A stretch of DNA of 64,000 nt, taken from contig JAPLNI010000057.1 in NCBI GenBank assembly GCA_026692865.1, positions 248,001 to 312,000 on the forward strand. The letters run 5' to 3'. The notes beneath the pieces were generated by a model that saw nothing but the letters and a program-made list of their open reading frames with translations, made no database searches and had not been told where the DNA came from. Numbering within the stretch: the stretch's first letter is position 1; each line of letters starts with the position of its first letter. Source of the DNA: Planctomycetota bacterium (GTDB taxonomy: Bacteria > Planctomycetota > Planctomycetia > Pirellulales > Pirellulaceae). A program made the position numbers and the translations under genes. This document shows positions 17,555 to 26,303 of the stretch, in pieces.

Positions 17555-19060
17555 ATGCCTCCTTGTATTAGCTCTGACGACACGAACATTAACAACGATT
17601 CTTCTTCGACCGTGAACCAGAGTTCAAAAGCATGCCACTGGGCTGTTGTCGGTGGCGGAGTGATGGGATTGGTTGCGGCCCTCAGGCTTGCTGAGAAAGG
17701 CGAGCGAGTCACAGTCATCGAAAGCTCGTCGTCGCTCGGTGGACTTACATCTTCCTGGGAGCTTGGAGCTCGCGATCCCTTTTATGAAAAAGAATCCGCG
17801 ATCACCGAATTGGTGGAATGGGACAAGTTTTACCATGTCGTCTTGTTGAGCGACTCGCGAATTCGAAGCATCCTCAGCCTGCTCGGTTTGGATGACCAAA
17901 TTCAATGGGTGCAAACGAAAACAGGTTTCTACTCAGAAGGAAAACTTTACCCGCTCTCAAGCTCGATTGACTTCCTAAAGTTCCCACCACTCAACCTGTA
18001 TCAAAAGTTTCGATTGGGAAGCACTATCTTCCTCGGATCAAAGATCCGCAACTGGCGATCTATGGAAGGTATGCTGGTAGGTGAGTGGCTTCAGCGGTGG
18101 AGCGGAAAGTCAACCTATCAAAAGATATGGAAGCCGCTGTTAAAGGCGAAGCTTGGTCTGGCTTACGAGCGGACGGCCGCCTCTTTCATCTGGGCCTACA
18201 TCGATCGCATGTATAAGGCTCGCCGAAGCGGGATGAAACGCGAACTTTTTGGATACGTTCCTGGCGGCTACAAGCGAATCATTGATGGTCTCGAGAAGCA
18301 CTTGAAGAGCGCAGGCGTAACGATTATTGAAAATGCTCCGGTGCAGCAGGTTGCCCCCAAAGCCCCCTCCAATGGATCTCCATCTTCTAGTGCGAAGGCC
18401 TCGGACAATAACTCCTTAATTGAGATCGCTTTTGGGACGGATAGCGATTTGAAGCAACAGTCGTTTGATCGTGTCATCATGACTTCGCCATACCGAGTCA
18501 TCGAAGCAGCTTGTCCTTGGCTATCCTCTTCCGAGCGTCAAAAACTTTCGTCGACTGAATATCTCGGAGTCGTTTGTACTTCGCTTCTCATGGATAAGCC
18601 GCTTACAGGCTACTACGTTACGAACATTATCGATGAATGGGTCCCTTTAACCGGTATCATCGAAATGGGATCTATCCTTCCGCCGGAAAAGCTCGGTGGG
18701 AACTACTTGGTTTATCTTCCTCAGTACATGTTATCAAACGACTCACGCCTTCATGAACCAGAGGAAGTGGTACACGAGCGATGCCTTGCGACGCTCGAAA
18801 GGATGTATCCAGAGAAATCGATTCGCCAAAGCGTGAAGTCGATACAGACAGCTCGGGCGAGCTTTGTTATGGCGTTGCCTACATTAAATTTTTCGGAGAG
18901 CCGGCCACCTGTTCTGCTTAGTCAAACCGGCGTATATCTTTTGAATTCCGCTCGAATCGTAAAAGGAACATTGAACGTCAATGAGACGCTCGAACTTTTG
19001 GAAGAAGAGTTCAACGGCGTGATTTGGCCAAACCATCTTACGCGACTAAATCAATCTTGA
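17555..19060 (+). CDS. NAD(P)/FAD-dependent oxidoreductase (amine oxidase-like superfamily)
   Basis: About 501 residues. After roughly 25 N-terminal residues comes a Rossmann dinucleotide-binding motif, AVVGGGVMGLVAALRLAEKG, with the acidic end of the second strand (VTVIESSSSLGGLTSS). This is the pattern of the flavin amine oxidase, protoporphyrinogen oxidase and phytoene desaturase superfamily. A C-terminal stretch (TGVYLLNSARIVKGTLNVNET) fits the second FAD contact. Substrate cannot be read from the sequence; related planctomycete proteins are annotated only generically. The ATP-grasp gene follows 5 nt after the stop, so the two probably act together. TTG 17552 directly precedes the chosen ATG. 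Confidence 0.85.
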   Translation: MPPCISSDDTNINNDSSSTVNQSSKACHWAVVGGGVMGLVAALRLAEKGERVTVIESSSSLGGLTSSWELGARDPFYEKESAITELVEWDKFYHVVLLSDSRIRSILSLLGLDDQIQWVQTKTGFYSEGKLYPLSSSIDFLKFPPLNLYQKFRLGSTIFLGSKIRNWRSMEGMLVGEWLQRWSGKSTYQKIWKPLLKAKLGLAYERTAASFIWAYIDRMYKARRSGMKRELFGYVPGGYKRIIDGLEKHLKSAGVTIIENAPVQQVAPKAPSNGSPSSSAKASDNNSLIEIAFGTDSDLKQQSFDRVIMTSPYRVIEAACPWLSSSERQKLSSTEYLGVVCTSLLMDKPLTGYYVTNIIDEWVPLTGIIEMGSILPPEKLGGNYLVYLPQYMLSNDSRLHEPEEVVHERCLATLERMYPEKSIRQSVKSIQTARASFVMALPTLNFSESRPPVLLSQTGVYLLNSARIVKGTLNVNETLELLEEEFNGVIWPNHLTRLNQS

Positions 19061-19065
19061 GCGTT

Positions 19066-20223
19066 ATGACTTCATTCGACTTAAAGCCAACCGTGTATGT
19101 GGTAGGTGCGAGCGGTCGATCGGCAGCAGAAAGCGTTCGGCAAGCGGGCTTTCGGGCGATCGTTGTGGATCTCTATGCAGACCGTGACTCAGGCGAAGCA
19201 TGCGATGTTCTGCAAATCGAAAAATATCCAGACTCCATCGTCTCGCAATTGAACAACGTTGATTCCGGGATCGTTCTTCTAGCTGGGGGCATGGAGAATC
19301 GACTCGATTTGGTCGTGGCTCTAGGCCAATATCATCGCGTGTTAGGTCCCAATGTAGAACAAATAAAACGCTTTCGCGACCATGAATACCTGATGTGGTC
19401 AATCAATCAGTCGACGCGTTCGGGAGTTCTAAGATTCCCCGAAACAGTTCGCTCCCAACGCGACGTGAATCCTGAATATGAATGGCTTTGCAAGTCATAC
19501 TTTGGTTGTGGTGGTTTTCATATTGAGCGACTATCAAATGATCGATCTGCAACCTTAATTAAAGACGACTACTATTTCCAACGAGAAGTTGCTGGTCGAG
19601 CGGTTGGAACCGTTTTCTTGTGCGAACGATCCAAGGTCCAATTGATTGGTGCCACTGCTGCGATAACTAGTGCGATGCATGAATCACTACTTGGCTCGCA
19701 ACCAGCCCTTCCGCCCATGGCATATCGAGGAAGTTATGGAACGATTGAGCTAACGAGTTTGGTACAAGATGCCATGTGTCACTGGGTTCATTTGCTCACG
19801 CTGGATCTTGATTTCACCGGGATCATTCAAGCCGATTGGATTGTTGATGGCAACGCTGCTTGGCTACTAGAAGTTAATCCACGTTGGACAGCCAGCATGG
19901 AGATTATCGAATGGGCGCTTGATTGCAATCTGTTTTCGATCCAAGCGAGTCTCGACGACGAATTGAAACCAATGCTTGCGGAACCCGTAGCAATACCCAA
20001 TCGAACAGCTTTAAAGAAAATACTCTTCAAAGCGATTCAGTACGCGAGTTCCCCATTCGTTGTTTCCTGCGAGAAAAGCAATGAAATGCTCGACAGCAAG
20101 TTCGATCGATTTGAAACGAAAACCTCTTCTGGTTCAAATCGCGATGGATGGTGCGATATCCCAACTGCCGGAACAGCGATTGCGATAGGTCAACCAATTG
20201 CCAGCTACTTCAAATGGGAGTAA
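19066..20223 (+). CDS. ATP-grasp domain protein
   Basis: About 385 residues. An N-terminal Rossmann-like pre-ATP-grasp region (VYVVGASGRSAAESVRQAGF) is followed by the ATP-grasp core with KSYFGCGGFHIERL and the metal-binding end GIIQADWIVDGNAAWLLEVN followed by PRW. Such enzymes ligate a carboxylate to an amine or thiol using ATP. A predicted ATP-grasp protein (OrfY) accompanies tetrahydromethanopterin genes in methylotrophs; given fhcBA 8 kb upstream, a role in that cofactor's chemistry is possible but speculative. A longer frame begins at TTG 19024 inside the upstream gene; ATG 19066, 5 nt after that gene's stop, was preferred. Confidence 0.83.
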   Translation: MTSFDLKPTVYVVGASGRSAAESVRQAGFRAIVVDLYADRDSGEACDVLQIEKYPDSIVSQLNNVDSGIVLLAGGMENRLDLVVALGQYHRVLGPNVEQIKRFRDHEYLMWSINQSTRSGVLRFPETVRSQRDVNPEYEWLCKSYFGCGGFHIERLSNDRSATLIKDDYYFQREVAGRAVGTVFLCERSKVQLIGATAAITSAMHESLLGSQPALPPMAYRGSYGTIELTSLVQDAMCHWVHLLTLDLDFTGIIQADWIVDGNAAWLLEVNPRWTASMEIIEWALDCNLFSIQASLDDELKPMLAEPVAIPNRTALKKILFKAIQYASSPFVVSCEKSNEMLDSKFDRFETKTSSGSNRDGWCDIPTAGTAIAIGQPIASYFKWE

Positions 20224-20247
20224 CTGGGTTGAGACATCAATCTTGAG

Positions 20248-21576
20248 TTACAGCTCGAGTGGTCCGTCGGTACAGAAGTCGGGATTGCCAAATGATTTCT
20301 CGGGGAATCCCATTCCCTGGCAGAAGTTCAGCAGTAATCGGTTGTGAGGAACTTTGTCAAATTCTAAAGCACGACCGGTTTCGAATCCTAAACCGCCTCC
20401 AACGAGCACGAATGGTATGTTATCTCGCGTATGAGAGTTACCCTTACCAAGTTCGTTGGTCCAAACGACCGTCGTGTTGTCGAGCATGGAACCGCTTCCG
20501 TCTGGTTCAGCCGTCTCCGATAATCTCTTAACTAAGTAAGCGACTTGTTCGCAGTACCAGGTGTTGATCTTGATCAGGCTTTCATAAGCCGACTCGTTAC
20601 TGTCCGGTTCATGCGACAGTTCGTGATGCCCTTCGTCAATACCGAGCCAACGCATCTTGGGTTGCCCAACGCTGTTGGTGATCTGGAAGGTCGCAATTCT
20701 TGCAAAGTCTGCTGCAAAGCTATTGATCATCAAATCCATTTGCATTCGAGTCAGCTCAGGCATGTTGTCGTTCTGCTCTTCTACATTGGGTGTTAATTGT
20801 GGGACTGCGTGCGTGGCTTTGTCCTGAGTCAGCTGCTGCGACAGTTCCATTTTGAGTTCTTTTTCTACTTCTCGAACCATTGCAACGTGCTCTTGAAGAA
20901 GCCGGCGATCTTCCGCGCTGATCATCGATTCGACTTTTCGGAAGTCACTAGTCAGGTCATCCAAAACGCTTGCAAGCATTGCGCGGTTTTTCGTCTGGCC
21001 GTACAGCTTGTCGAACATCGCGTATGGATTATCTATTGGCGAGACAGGCTGATTTGGACCGGCGTAAGACATACGCGTCCAAGTATCTGCTCGCTCGGGA
21101 ACCATGACGCCGAACTCAAGCGAGCCAAAGCGCGTTTGAGTTTCAGGAGATGCTTGAAGCCGATTCTTCAAATGTTGATCAACCGAAATGCCTTGCGACC
21201 AGCCAGCAGGTGTGTCTGATCCGCCTTGAACGTCACCAGGGAACAGCTCGATTCCCGTTAGCAGACACCCGATTCCACGCATGTGCCCATCGCCATCTCC
21301 TTTGATTCGATTACAGATTCCATGCAAAGTCAGCACCTCGTCCTTGAAGGGCTCAAGCGGCTTGAGGATTCGTTTGAAGTCCATCTCTTCCGCTTTTGTA
21401 TCGGGCCAAAAGTGATCAGGGATAACACCGTTAGGACTGAAGATGAAAACAAGCCGTTTCTTTGGAGCATTCGCCGAAGCCCAACCAAGACTCGGTAGGT
21501 TCAACATCAAGTTCGCGGCCGCAACACTAACTCCGGATCGTGTAAGAAAGTCACGTCTTGATAGGAAAGGTTTCAT
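20248..21576 (-). CDS. DUF1552 domain protein, Tat-type signal
   Basis: A 442-residue protein with a twin-arginine-like start ([20 protein letters not shown]) and the DUF1552 landmarks [36 protein letters not shown] and [22 protein letters not shown]1552 proteins are exported, of unknown activity, and habitually paired with DUF1592-type cytochrome proteins; that partner lies directly upstream on the same strand with 120 nt between them. The overall fold is probably related to DUF1501. It converges on the ATP-grasp gene with only 24 nt between the stops. The leader resembles other planctomycete exported proteins and the length is normal. Confidence 0.92.
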   Translation of the reverse strand: MKPFLSRRDFLTRSGVSVAAANLMLNLPSLGWASANAPKKRLVFIFSPNGVIPDHFWPDTKAEEMDFKRILKPLEPFKDEVLTLHGICNRIKGDGDGHMRGIGCLLTGIELFPGDVQGGSDTPAGWSQGISVDQHLKNRLQASPETQTRFGSLEFGVMVPERADTWTRMSYAGPNQPVSPIDNPYAMFDKLYGQTKNRAMLASVLDDLTSDFRKVESMISAEDRRLLQEHVAMVREVEKELKMELSQQLTQDKATHAVPQLTPNVEEQNDNMPELTRMQMDLMINSFAADFARIATFQITNSVGQPKMRWLGIDEGHHELSHEPDSNESAYESLIKINTWYCEQVAYLVKRLSETAEPDGSGSMLDNTTVVWTNELGKGNSHTRDNIPFVLVGGGLGFETGRALEFDKVPHNRLLLNFCQGMGFPEKSFGNPDFCTDGPLEL

Positions 21577-21696
21577 CGTATTAATCCTTGGTTGATGATT
21601 GAGTTATTGAAGTTGAGGAAGGGGTGAGGTTATTGGTAGGACGTTGACTTTTGATTTTGCATGCTTGATGCCTTGGAGAGACACCGCTACTTGAAT

Positions 21697-24051
21697 TTAT
21701 CTTAAAAGTTTTGAGCATGTACCAAGTACAGCTATTTCAACGATTAGCTCGCGAATGTTAAAGCCGCTTTTAGTGAACTTGGCTGTCAACTCATCAAGTA
21801 CATTTGGACCATAAGCGGTGATTGGTTGCTTTATAAAGTATTGAAATGCACGGTTAACAAACGCGCGGTGCGAATCGCTGCTGCTGGCGAGATAATTAGC
21901 AAGGTCTGAAGCACCTGACAGTTCTACTTCGTCACCAGAACGCGTTGTGTAATGACCTACTGACAAGATAGTCTTATCTTTCTCTTTATCACGATATCGG
22001 CCTACCGCATCATAATTTTCAAGAGTAAAACCCAAACCGTTGATCTTGATGTGACACGCTTGGCAATTTTCCGAGCTTGTTTGCAATTCAACCCGTTCAC
22101 GCGTGGTTAGCTCCGGATGCAGATCTGGCGACAGTGGTGAAAAGGCCTCGTTCGGCGGACGTAGCGTTCTGCCTAGCATGTATCGGATTAGAAAAACACC
22201 TCGATGGATTGGTGAAGTTGTGTTGTGATAAGCAAGTCCGCTCATCAGATACGGATGTGTCAACAAACCGAATCTCGCTGTATCTTCGTTGGCACCCAAG
22301 CGTAGCTGAAGTCGATCGCCTTCGACTGGCTTCCAAGCGTCACCATAAAATTCTGCCAAGCGATCGTTTGTGTAGACCGACTTCGATAAGAAAAGCTGTC
22401 GATAGTCACTTGCTTCGCTCCAGACAACATCGTCCAGAAATGCTTCTAGCGAAGATCGTAAGTCGGCAACAACGGCGGAATCAAAACCTGGATAATTTTT
22501 CGCATCCTTGGATATATCTGCAAAGTGTCCTACGTTAAGCCACTCATGCATCATCTGACGAACTTTGGCTTGTGTTCGATAATCTTTTACCATGCGGTTG
22601 GCGGCATCGCGAATTTGCTTTTCAGTTGTTAAATTCCCCTTTTTGATCTGGGACAGAATTCCGTCTTCGCTTGGCAACGAATCGTGAAGGATCAATGACA
22701 ATCGATTTGCCGCTTGTTGCGAAACCGAAGCACCTACATCCAATGAAGGATACAGGAAATACGGCGACTTGAGAGCCATCAAGAAGGTTCGCTTCATCGC
22801 TTCGACATCATCTTCTGCGGCATCAACGTTATTATCAATGTAGGTCGATTTTTGCTTCTCATCTAAGGAACCACGAAAAGCGACTTCGATTACCTCGGCT
22901 AAGAACTTTCGGAGTTTGCTTCTTCCCTCATCAGAGTCATCTTTGTGTTGACGTTCGTATCGCGGCCATAGCTCAGCAGCAGCAACTTGTGCGAATTCAA
23001 GAGCGGCTGCTGTGGTTGCATCATCCCACTGACGACTTACCGAGATGCCACGTTCAAACCCATAGCTTCGATCATCCGGAGGCATAGTCGTCTGGATTGA
23101 AAACGTAGATCTCGCGACATTCGGAACGAGATTCGATGTTGGGATGATCTCTTCAACGCCGCCCGGCTTTATCCACGAGACCGATATCTTCGCGGGCGGG
23201 TTTTCTGTCTTACGATCTTTTTGTATGAAGTCGATCTTGAACGGATAGATTCGACCTGCGGTGAGCACAATCGGTTGACGGAATTCGGTCCTATCACCCG
23301 ATTGAACATGGTTATCGATAAACTGCCGGTCGAGCTTGCCAAAGTCCATCTTGAAGGAGCAAGAGCTTCGGACGATAAATTCGTAGCGGCCTGTTACGTC
23401 AGCTTTGATACCACCTTCCCAATAAATATAGAAAGCGTCTGCCTTAATGCCTTCGCCGGGACTTTCGGTGCCAAAGTCAAAATCGATGACTGCGTCTGTC
23501 CTTTGAATTTTCTTGTTCTCGTTCTTCCAACGTGCTCCGTCAAAGTAGATCGCCTTGACGCCTCGATCAGCGGTTACTTCAGGCTGACCGTTGAAACGAG
23601 CGTAAAGATCAGCAATGCTTTGCCGAAGTTGTGTTCCTGTTAACCGCGAGAAGCTGACGTTGGAGGGTCGGTTGCGAATCTGGGCCGCTTCGCTGTAGAA
23701 ACGGTAGTGAATGAACTCGGAAACAGCTTCTGAATCCTCTCCAACGCACGCGTCTGGGTCATCCTCGGGCATTGTTTCTGTGATCACTTTGGTCAACTCG
23801 CCAATAGTCGAATCACCGACAAGTGGTGTTGCGTGCTTTCCGGGCACTCCTTCGCCGTTTGCGCCGTGGCAAGATGCACATTTTTCGCGGTAGATCGCTT
23901 CGCCTCGAGTTAGCAGTTCATCTTGTGACCTTTTGCTATCGGCAGGTTTGGCCTTCTCAACGTCGGCACACCAAGCAACGGAGCAGCAACCGATCGAAGC
24001 CAACAGTCCAACGATGCAAAATTTTGATGCGATTACGATTAATTGAGTCAT
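21697..24051 (-). CDS. Cytochrome c / PA14 / DUF1595-DUF1592-DUF1588-DUF1585 protein
   Basis: About 784 residues, exported through an N-terminal signal segment ending near AWCADVEK. Domains in order: a cytochrome c domain with CASCH (Cys58, Cys61, His62) and GANGEGVPGKHATPLVGDS; a DUF1587-like segment (FSRLTGTQLRQSIADLYARF); a PA14-like carbohydrate-binding-type domain (YIYWEGGIKADVTGRYEFIV); DUF1595; DUF1592 (SPYFLYPSLDVG); DUF1588 (YLMSGLAYHNTTSPIHRGVF) with a second haem-type motif CQACH; and DUF1585 (FNIRELIVEIAVLGTCSKLL). The combination suggests an extracytoplasmic electron-transfer or oxidative enzyme acting on glycans, but no function is proven. The open frame extends to TTG 24072; ATG 24051 was chosen. 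Downstream lies its usual DUF1552 partner. Confidence 0.92.
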   Translation of the reverse strand: MTQLIVIASKFCIVGLLASIGCCSVAWCADVEKAKPADSKRSQDELLTRGEAIYREKCASCHGANGEGVPGKHATPLVGDSTIGELTKVITETMPEDDPDACVGEDSEAVSEFIHYRFYSEAAQIRNRPSNVSFSRLTGTQLRQSIADLYARFNGQPEVTADRGVKAIYFDGARWKNENKKIQRTDAVIDFDFGTESPGEGIKADAFYIYWEGGIKADVTGRYEFIVRSSCSFKMDFGKLDRQFIDNHVQSGDRTEFRQPIVLTAGRIYPFKIDFIQKDRKTENPPAKISVSWIKPGGVEEIIPTSNLVPNVARSTFSIQTTMPPDDRSYGFERGISVSRQWDDATTAAALEFAQVAAAELWPRYERQHKDDSDEGRSKLRKFLAEVIEVAFRGSLDEKQKSTYIDNNVDAAEDDVEAMKRTFLMALKSPYFLYPSLDVGASVSQQAANRLSLILHDSLPSEDGILSQIKKGNLTTEKQIRDAANRMVKDYRTQAKVRQMMHEWLNVGHFADISKDAKNYPGFDSAVVADLRSSLEAFLDDVVWSEASDYRQLFLSKSVYTNDRLAEFYGDAWKPVEGDRLQLRLGANEDTARFGLLTHPYLMSGLAYHNTTSPIHRGVFLIRYMLGRTLRPPNEAFSPLSPDLHPELTTRERVELQTSSENCQACHIKINGLGFTLENYDAVGRYRDKEKDKTILSVGHYTTRSGDEVELSGASDLANYLASSSDSHRAFVNRAFQYFIKQPITAYGPNVLDELTAKFTKSGFNIRELIVEIAVLGTCSKLLR

Positions 24052-24321
24052 AGATAAATTGACATTGCCCAAGGTGATGGTGTGTCAAATTCGAACGCTC
24101 GGAGGTGGGAATTCAGGAAGACGTCGAGGATCGAGCCTTGCCGAACTTATTTAGGGAAGTCGGATTATTATAGCTGACTGACAACATAAAAGGGAATCCG
24201 AATTCGCCAGTCAGTTTTATAAGTCCGGCTCGGTATTTAGTTCCCTTGGGAGGTTTGCTCGGCATAGTAAAGCTTCGCCTTGAAAGAAAGCCCTATCAAA
24301 CCCCGCGCGATCCACGATTTA

Positions 24322-24921
24322 TTACAACTTTTGCCGACCGGAGAGAGCGTCTGCGAGAATTTCCTTATTCGTGTACTCAAGAACACTACCGCTGGTAACT
24401 CCTCGCGCCAACCGCGTCAGCTCCACTGGGTATTCGGCGAGCAAATTGGAGATGTAGAGAGCGGTCCCATCGCCCTCGACATTTGGATTTGTCGCCATGA
24501 TCACTTCCGAAAAGTTCCCCATTCGGACCCGTTCAATCAGTGCGTCGATAGTCAGTTGATCAGGCCCAATTCCATCCAAAGGAGCGATTCTACCGAGCAG
24601 AACATGGTAGTATCCGTGATAGACTCCCGCCTGCTCCAGTGCCATCAAGTCGCGAGGTTGTTCGACAATTGCTAGGCGCGTTGCGTCGCGGCGTGAATCG
24701 CTGCAGATTGTACAAAGGTCCGCTTCGGCCAAGTTATAGCAAACCTTGCAATATCGAACGCTTTCACGAACCCGGCGAATCGAATCCGCAAGCTCAAACG
24801 CCTCGGTCTCATGAACGCGAAGCAGATGATAAGCCAAGCGTTCAGCCGACTTGCGACCGATACCCGGAAGCTTGTTCAGCTGGTCAACAAGGTTAGTAAC
24901 CGCAGAAGCGACTTCAGGCAT
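24322..24921 (-). CDS. recR: Recombination protein RecR
   Basis: A 199-residue RecFOR-pathway protein that helps load RecA on gapped DNA. It has a helix-hairpin-helix segment (LNKLPGIGRKSAERLAYHLL), a four-cysteine zinc finger (CKVCYNLAEADLCTIC) and a Toprim domain (LAIVEQPRDLMALEQAG; EVIMATNPNVEGDGTALYI). Length matches the family. It lies 58 nt downstream of ybaB, the widely conserved gene order. Its leader is a C/T/A-rich stretch without a Shine-Dalgarno. Confidence 0.97.
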   Translation of the reverse strand: MPEVASAVTNLVDQLNKLPGIGRKSAERLAYHLLRVHETEAFELADSIRRVRESVRYCKVCYNLAEADLCTICSDSRRDATRLAIVEQPRDLMALEQAGVYHGYYHVLLGRIAPLDGIGPDQLTIDALIERVRMGNFSEVIMATNPNVEGDGTALYISNLLAEYPVELTRLARGVTSGSVLEYTNKEILADALSGRQKL

Positions 24922-24979
24922 AGGGATGAAGTTTGAAGTGCGAAGTTATGAGGTGCAAACATTTCCGTGACGTGCGACG

Positions 24980-25327
24980 CTATTCTGCCAACTGAGCGAT
25001 AACGTTGTCGATTCCGGGAATTCCTAAGTCTTTGACCGCGTCACGAACGGCGTGAACGTGGAGTTCTTTCGCCTTGAGAATCGCAGCGTTAGTCGCTGTC
25101 GCGATTGTTAATTCGATACGCGACTTGTCTTGCGTTGCAATAAGTGATGGGTCAATTTGGATGTCAAGAATGGTCCCAGACCCACTCATTTCCACGATGA
25201 CATCACCTGCATCCGAACGTCCCTCGACTCTTTGATTCGAGAGGTTCTCTTTAAGCTTCTGAATTTTGGGAACCATCGAACTTGCGTTACGAAGCAGTTT
25301 CGAAAAGTTGGTCAGGTTTTCAAACAT
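24980..25327 (-). CDS. YbaB/EbfC family nucleoid-associated protein
   Basis: A 115-residue protein of the YbaB/EbfC family, small dimeric DNA-binding proteins usually encoded just upstream of recR, as here. The conserved middle reads VIVEMSGSGTILDIQIDPSL, followed by a helical C-terminus (ATNAAILKAKELHVHAVRDA). Length is typical. No Shine-Dalgarno precedes the ATG; the 40 nt upstream are made of short tandem repeats, listed separately. The gene probably shares a transcript with recR. Confidence 0.93.
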   Translation of the reverse strand: MFENLTNFSKLLRNASSMVPKIQKLKENLSNQRVEGRSDAGDVIVEMSGSGTILDIQIDPSLIATQDKSRIELTIATATNAAILKAKELHVHAVRDAVKDLGIPGIDNVIAQLAE

Positions 25328-25333
25328 GGGAAT

Positions 25334-25370
25334 AGTTGGCAGTTGGCAGTTGTCAGGGGCTAGGGGCTAG
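25334..25370. repeat. Short tandem repeats in the ybaB leader
   Basis: AGTTGGCAGTTGGCAGTT (25334-25351, a 7-bp unit) and AGGGGCTAGGGGCTAG (25355-25370, an 8-bp unit) sit back to back 7 nt upstream of the ybaB start, occupying the place of a ribosome binding site. Confidence 0.8.
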
Positions 25371-25401
25371 TTAGGCCTGTGTATTTGCTTTGGGGGATCG
25401 C

Positions 25402-26031
25402 TTAGTTTCTAACATTCCATCGGGAGGCGCGCAGGTGCCAGGTCGTTGCTGCGGTTATGTTATCAGAAGTCGGTCGGAGGAGAACGATCCGAGCTGACAG
25501 TCTTGGGGAATACAGCTCGAGAATCCATTTATTGTCTGATTCGACAGCAGTCAGATAGTGTCCAGCCGTCCATTGAGTGACATGACCGCGGTCCCCGGAG
25601 ATCGGACCCTCGTAGTCCAAGTAATCGATTCTGTGTTCGGCAAGCCGTCGGACCGGGAATCGCTCGCCGGGAATCGGGAGCTGAAACAGCTCGAAAGTGG
25701 CCAAGCGTCCGTTTTTTTCGAGCATCAAATCGAAGTGACTAGCTCGGTTTTCTGCCTGGATTCCCTGCTTTTCTGAACCGTCGACGCTAGTCCCGGGTGA
25801 CAGCGCGTAACTAGCTGCTAGCTTTATTTCTGAGACGTAGGCGCTAGCCTTGGGTGACAGCGCGTAACCCGTGGCTAGCGCCATCGGCTCAGCATTACCC
25901 AATCCGACAATCGGCTTTTTGGGAGGCATTGCATGCCACAGGATCACAAATCGGGCGGCATTGCGTAGCGAGTGGGGAACGACCTCGCCAGTTTGCTGCG
26001 ATTCAGGGGAACTTAAACCGTCATAATCCAT
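25402..26031 (-). CDS. LigD 3'-phosphoesterase-like domain protein with a repeat insertion
   Basis: About 209 residues. The core reads ARFVILWHAMPPK, then after an insertion SHFDLMLEKNGRLATFELFQ and LDYEGPISGDRGHVTQW. This resembles the 3'-phosphoesterase (DNA ligase D N-terminal) family, where a histidine segment is followed by H-[WFY]-D-[LF]-x-L-E. Between the two halves lie about 60 extra residues (GYALSPKAS ... SYALSPGTS) encoded by a palindromic DNA repeat read in frame. The longest frame starts at GTG 26043; ATG 26031 has GGAG 8 nt upstream. No Ku or ligase gene is near. The family call rests on a short core, so the activity (trimming of 3' DNA ends in the family) is uncertain. Confidence 0.7.
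   Translation of the reverse strand: MDYDGLSSPESQQTGEVVPHSLRNAARFVILWHAMPPKKPIVGLGNAEPMALATGYALSPKASAYVSEIKLAASYALSPGTSVDGSEKQGIQAENRASHFDLMLEKNGRLATFELFQLPIPGERFPVRRLAEHRIDYLDYEGPISGDRGHVTQWTAGHYLTAVESDNKWILELYSPRLSARIVLLRPTSDNITAATTWHLRASRWNVRN
25783..25882. repeat. Duplicated palindromic (REP-like) element inside a coding sequence
   Basis: Two related copies, 25783-25822 and 25840-25882, are offset by exactly 57 bp. They share GGGTGACAGCGCGTAAC. Copy 2 has perfect 10-bp ends, GGCGCTAGCC (25840-25849) and GGCTAGCGCC (25873-25882), plus an inner GGGT/ACCC pairing; copy 1 has decayed ends. On the minus strand both copies are read in the same frame within the phosphoesterase-like gene. Confidence 0.85.
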
Positions 26032-26094
26032 CCAACACTCCACGTTTATGTCTTTTAATACCGTCTATGTTGCTCGCACGTACGATGCGTTCGA

Positions 26095-26122
26095 TTGCAA
26101 CGCGATTTGCCGTAATTATACT
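26095..26122 (+). promoter_or_regulatory. Candidate sigma-70-type promoter upstream of the first giant gene
   Basis: TTGCAA (26095-26100) and TATACT (26117-26122) are separated by 16 nt in the 272-bp divergent spacer between the phosphoesterase-like gene and the giant gene. It would give a leader of about 175 nt. Supported by consensus match only. Confidence 0.3.
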
Positions 26123-26303
26123 CGAATGAGTCGGTGTTAATTTGAATAGTAAGCGTGATGCATGGGAAAACAGGCCGCCGCAAGGGGACTCTGGTGTACA
26201 AATGCGACATGTTTTTGGTGGATTAGACGAGTCATAAGTTCAGACGCAAGTGTTAGTTAGACAGCTTCTGCAACGCCTTTAATTTCGATTTCGAGGAACG
26301 GTA

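Noticed and set aside
24174-24214. Inverted repeat CTGACTG / CAGTCAG followed by TTTT, upstream of the cytochrome/DUF1592 gene
   Set aside because: Only 7-bp arms with a 27-nt loop, and the orientation fits neither neighbour's 3' end well.
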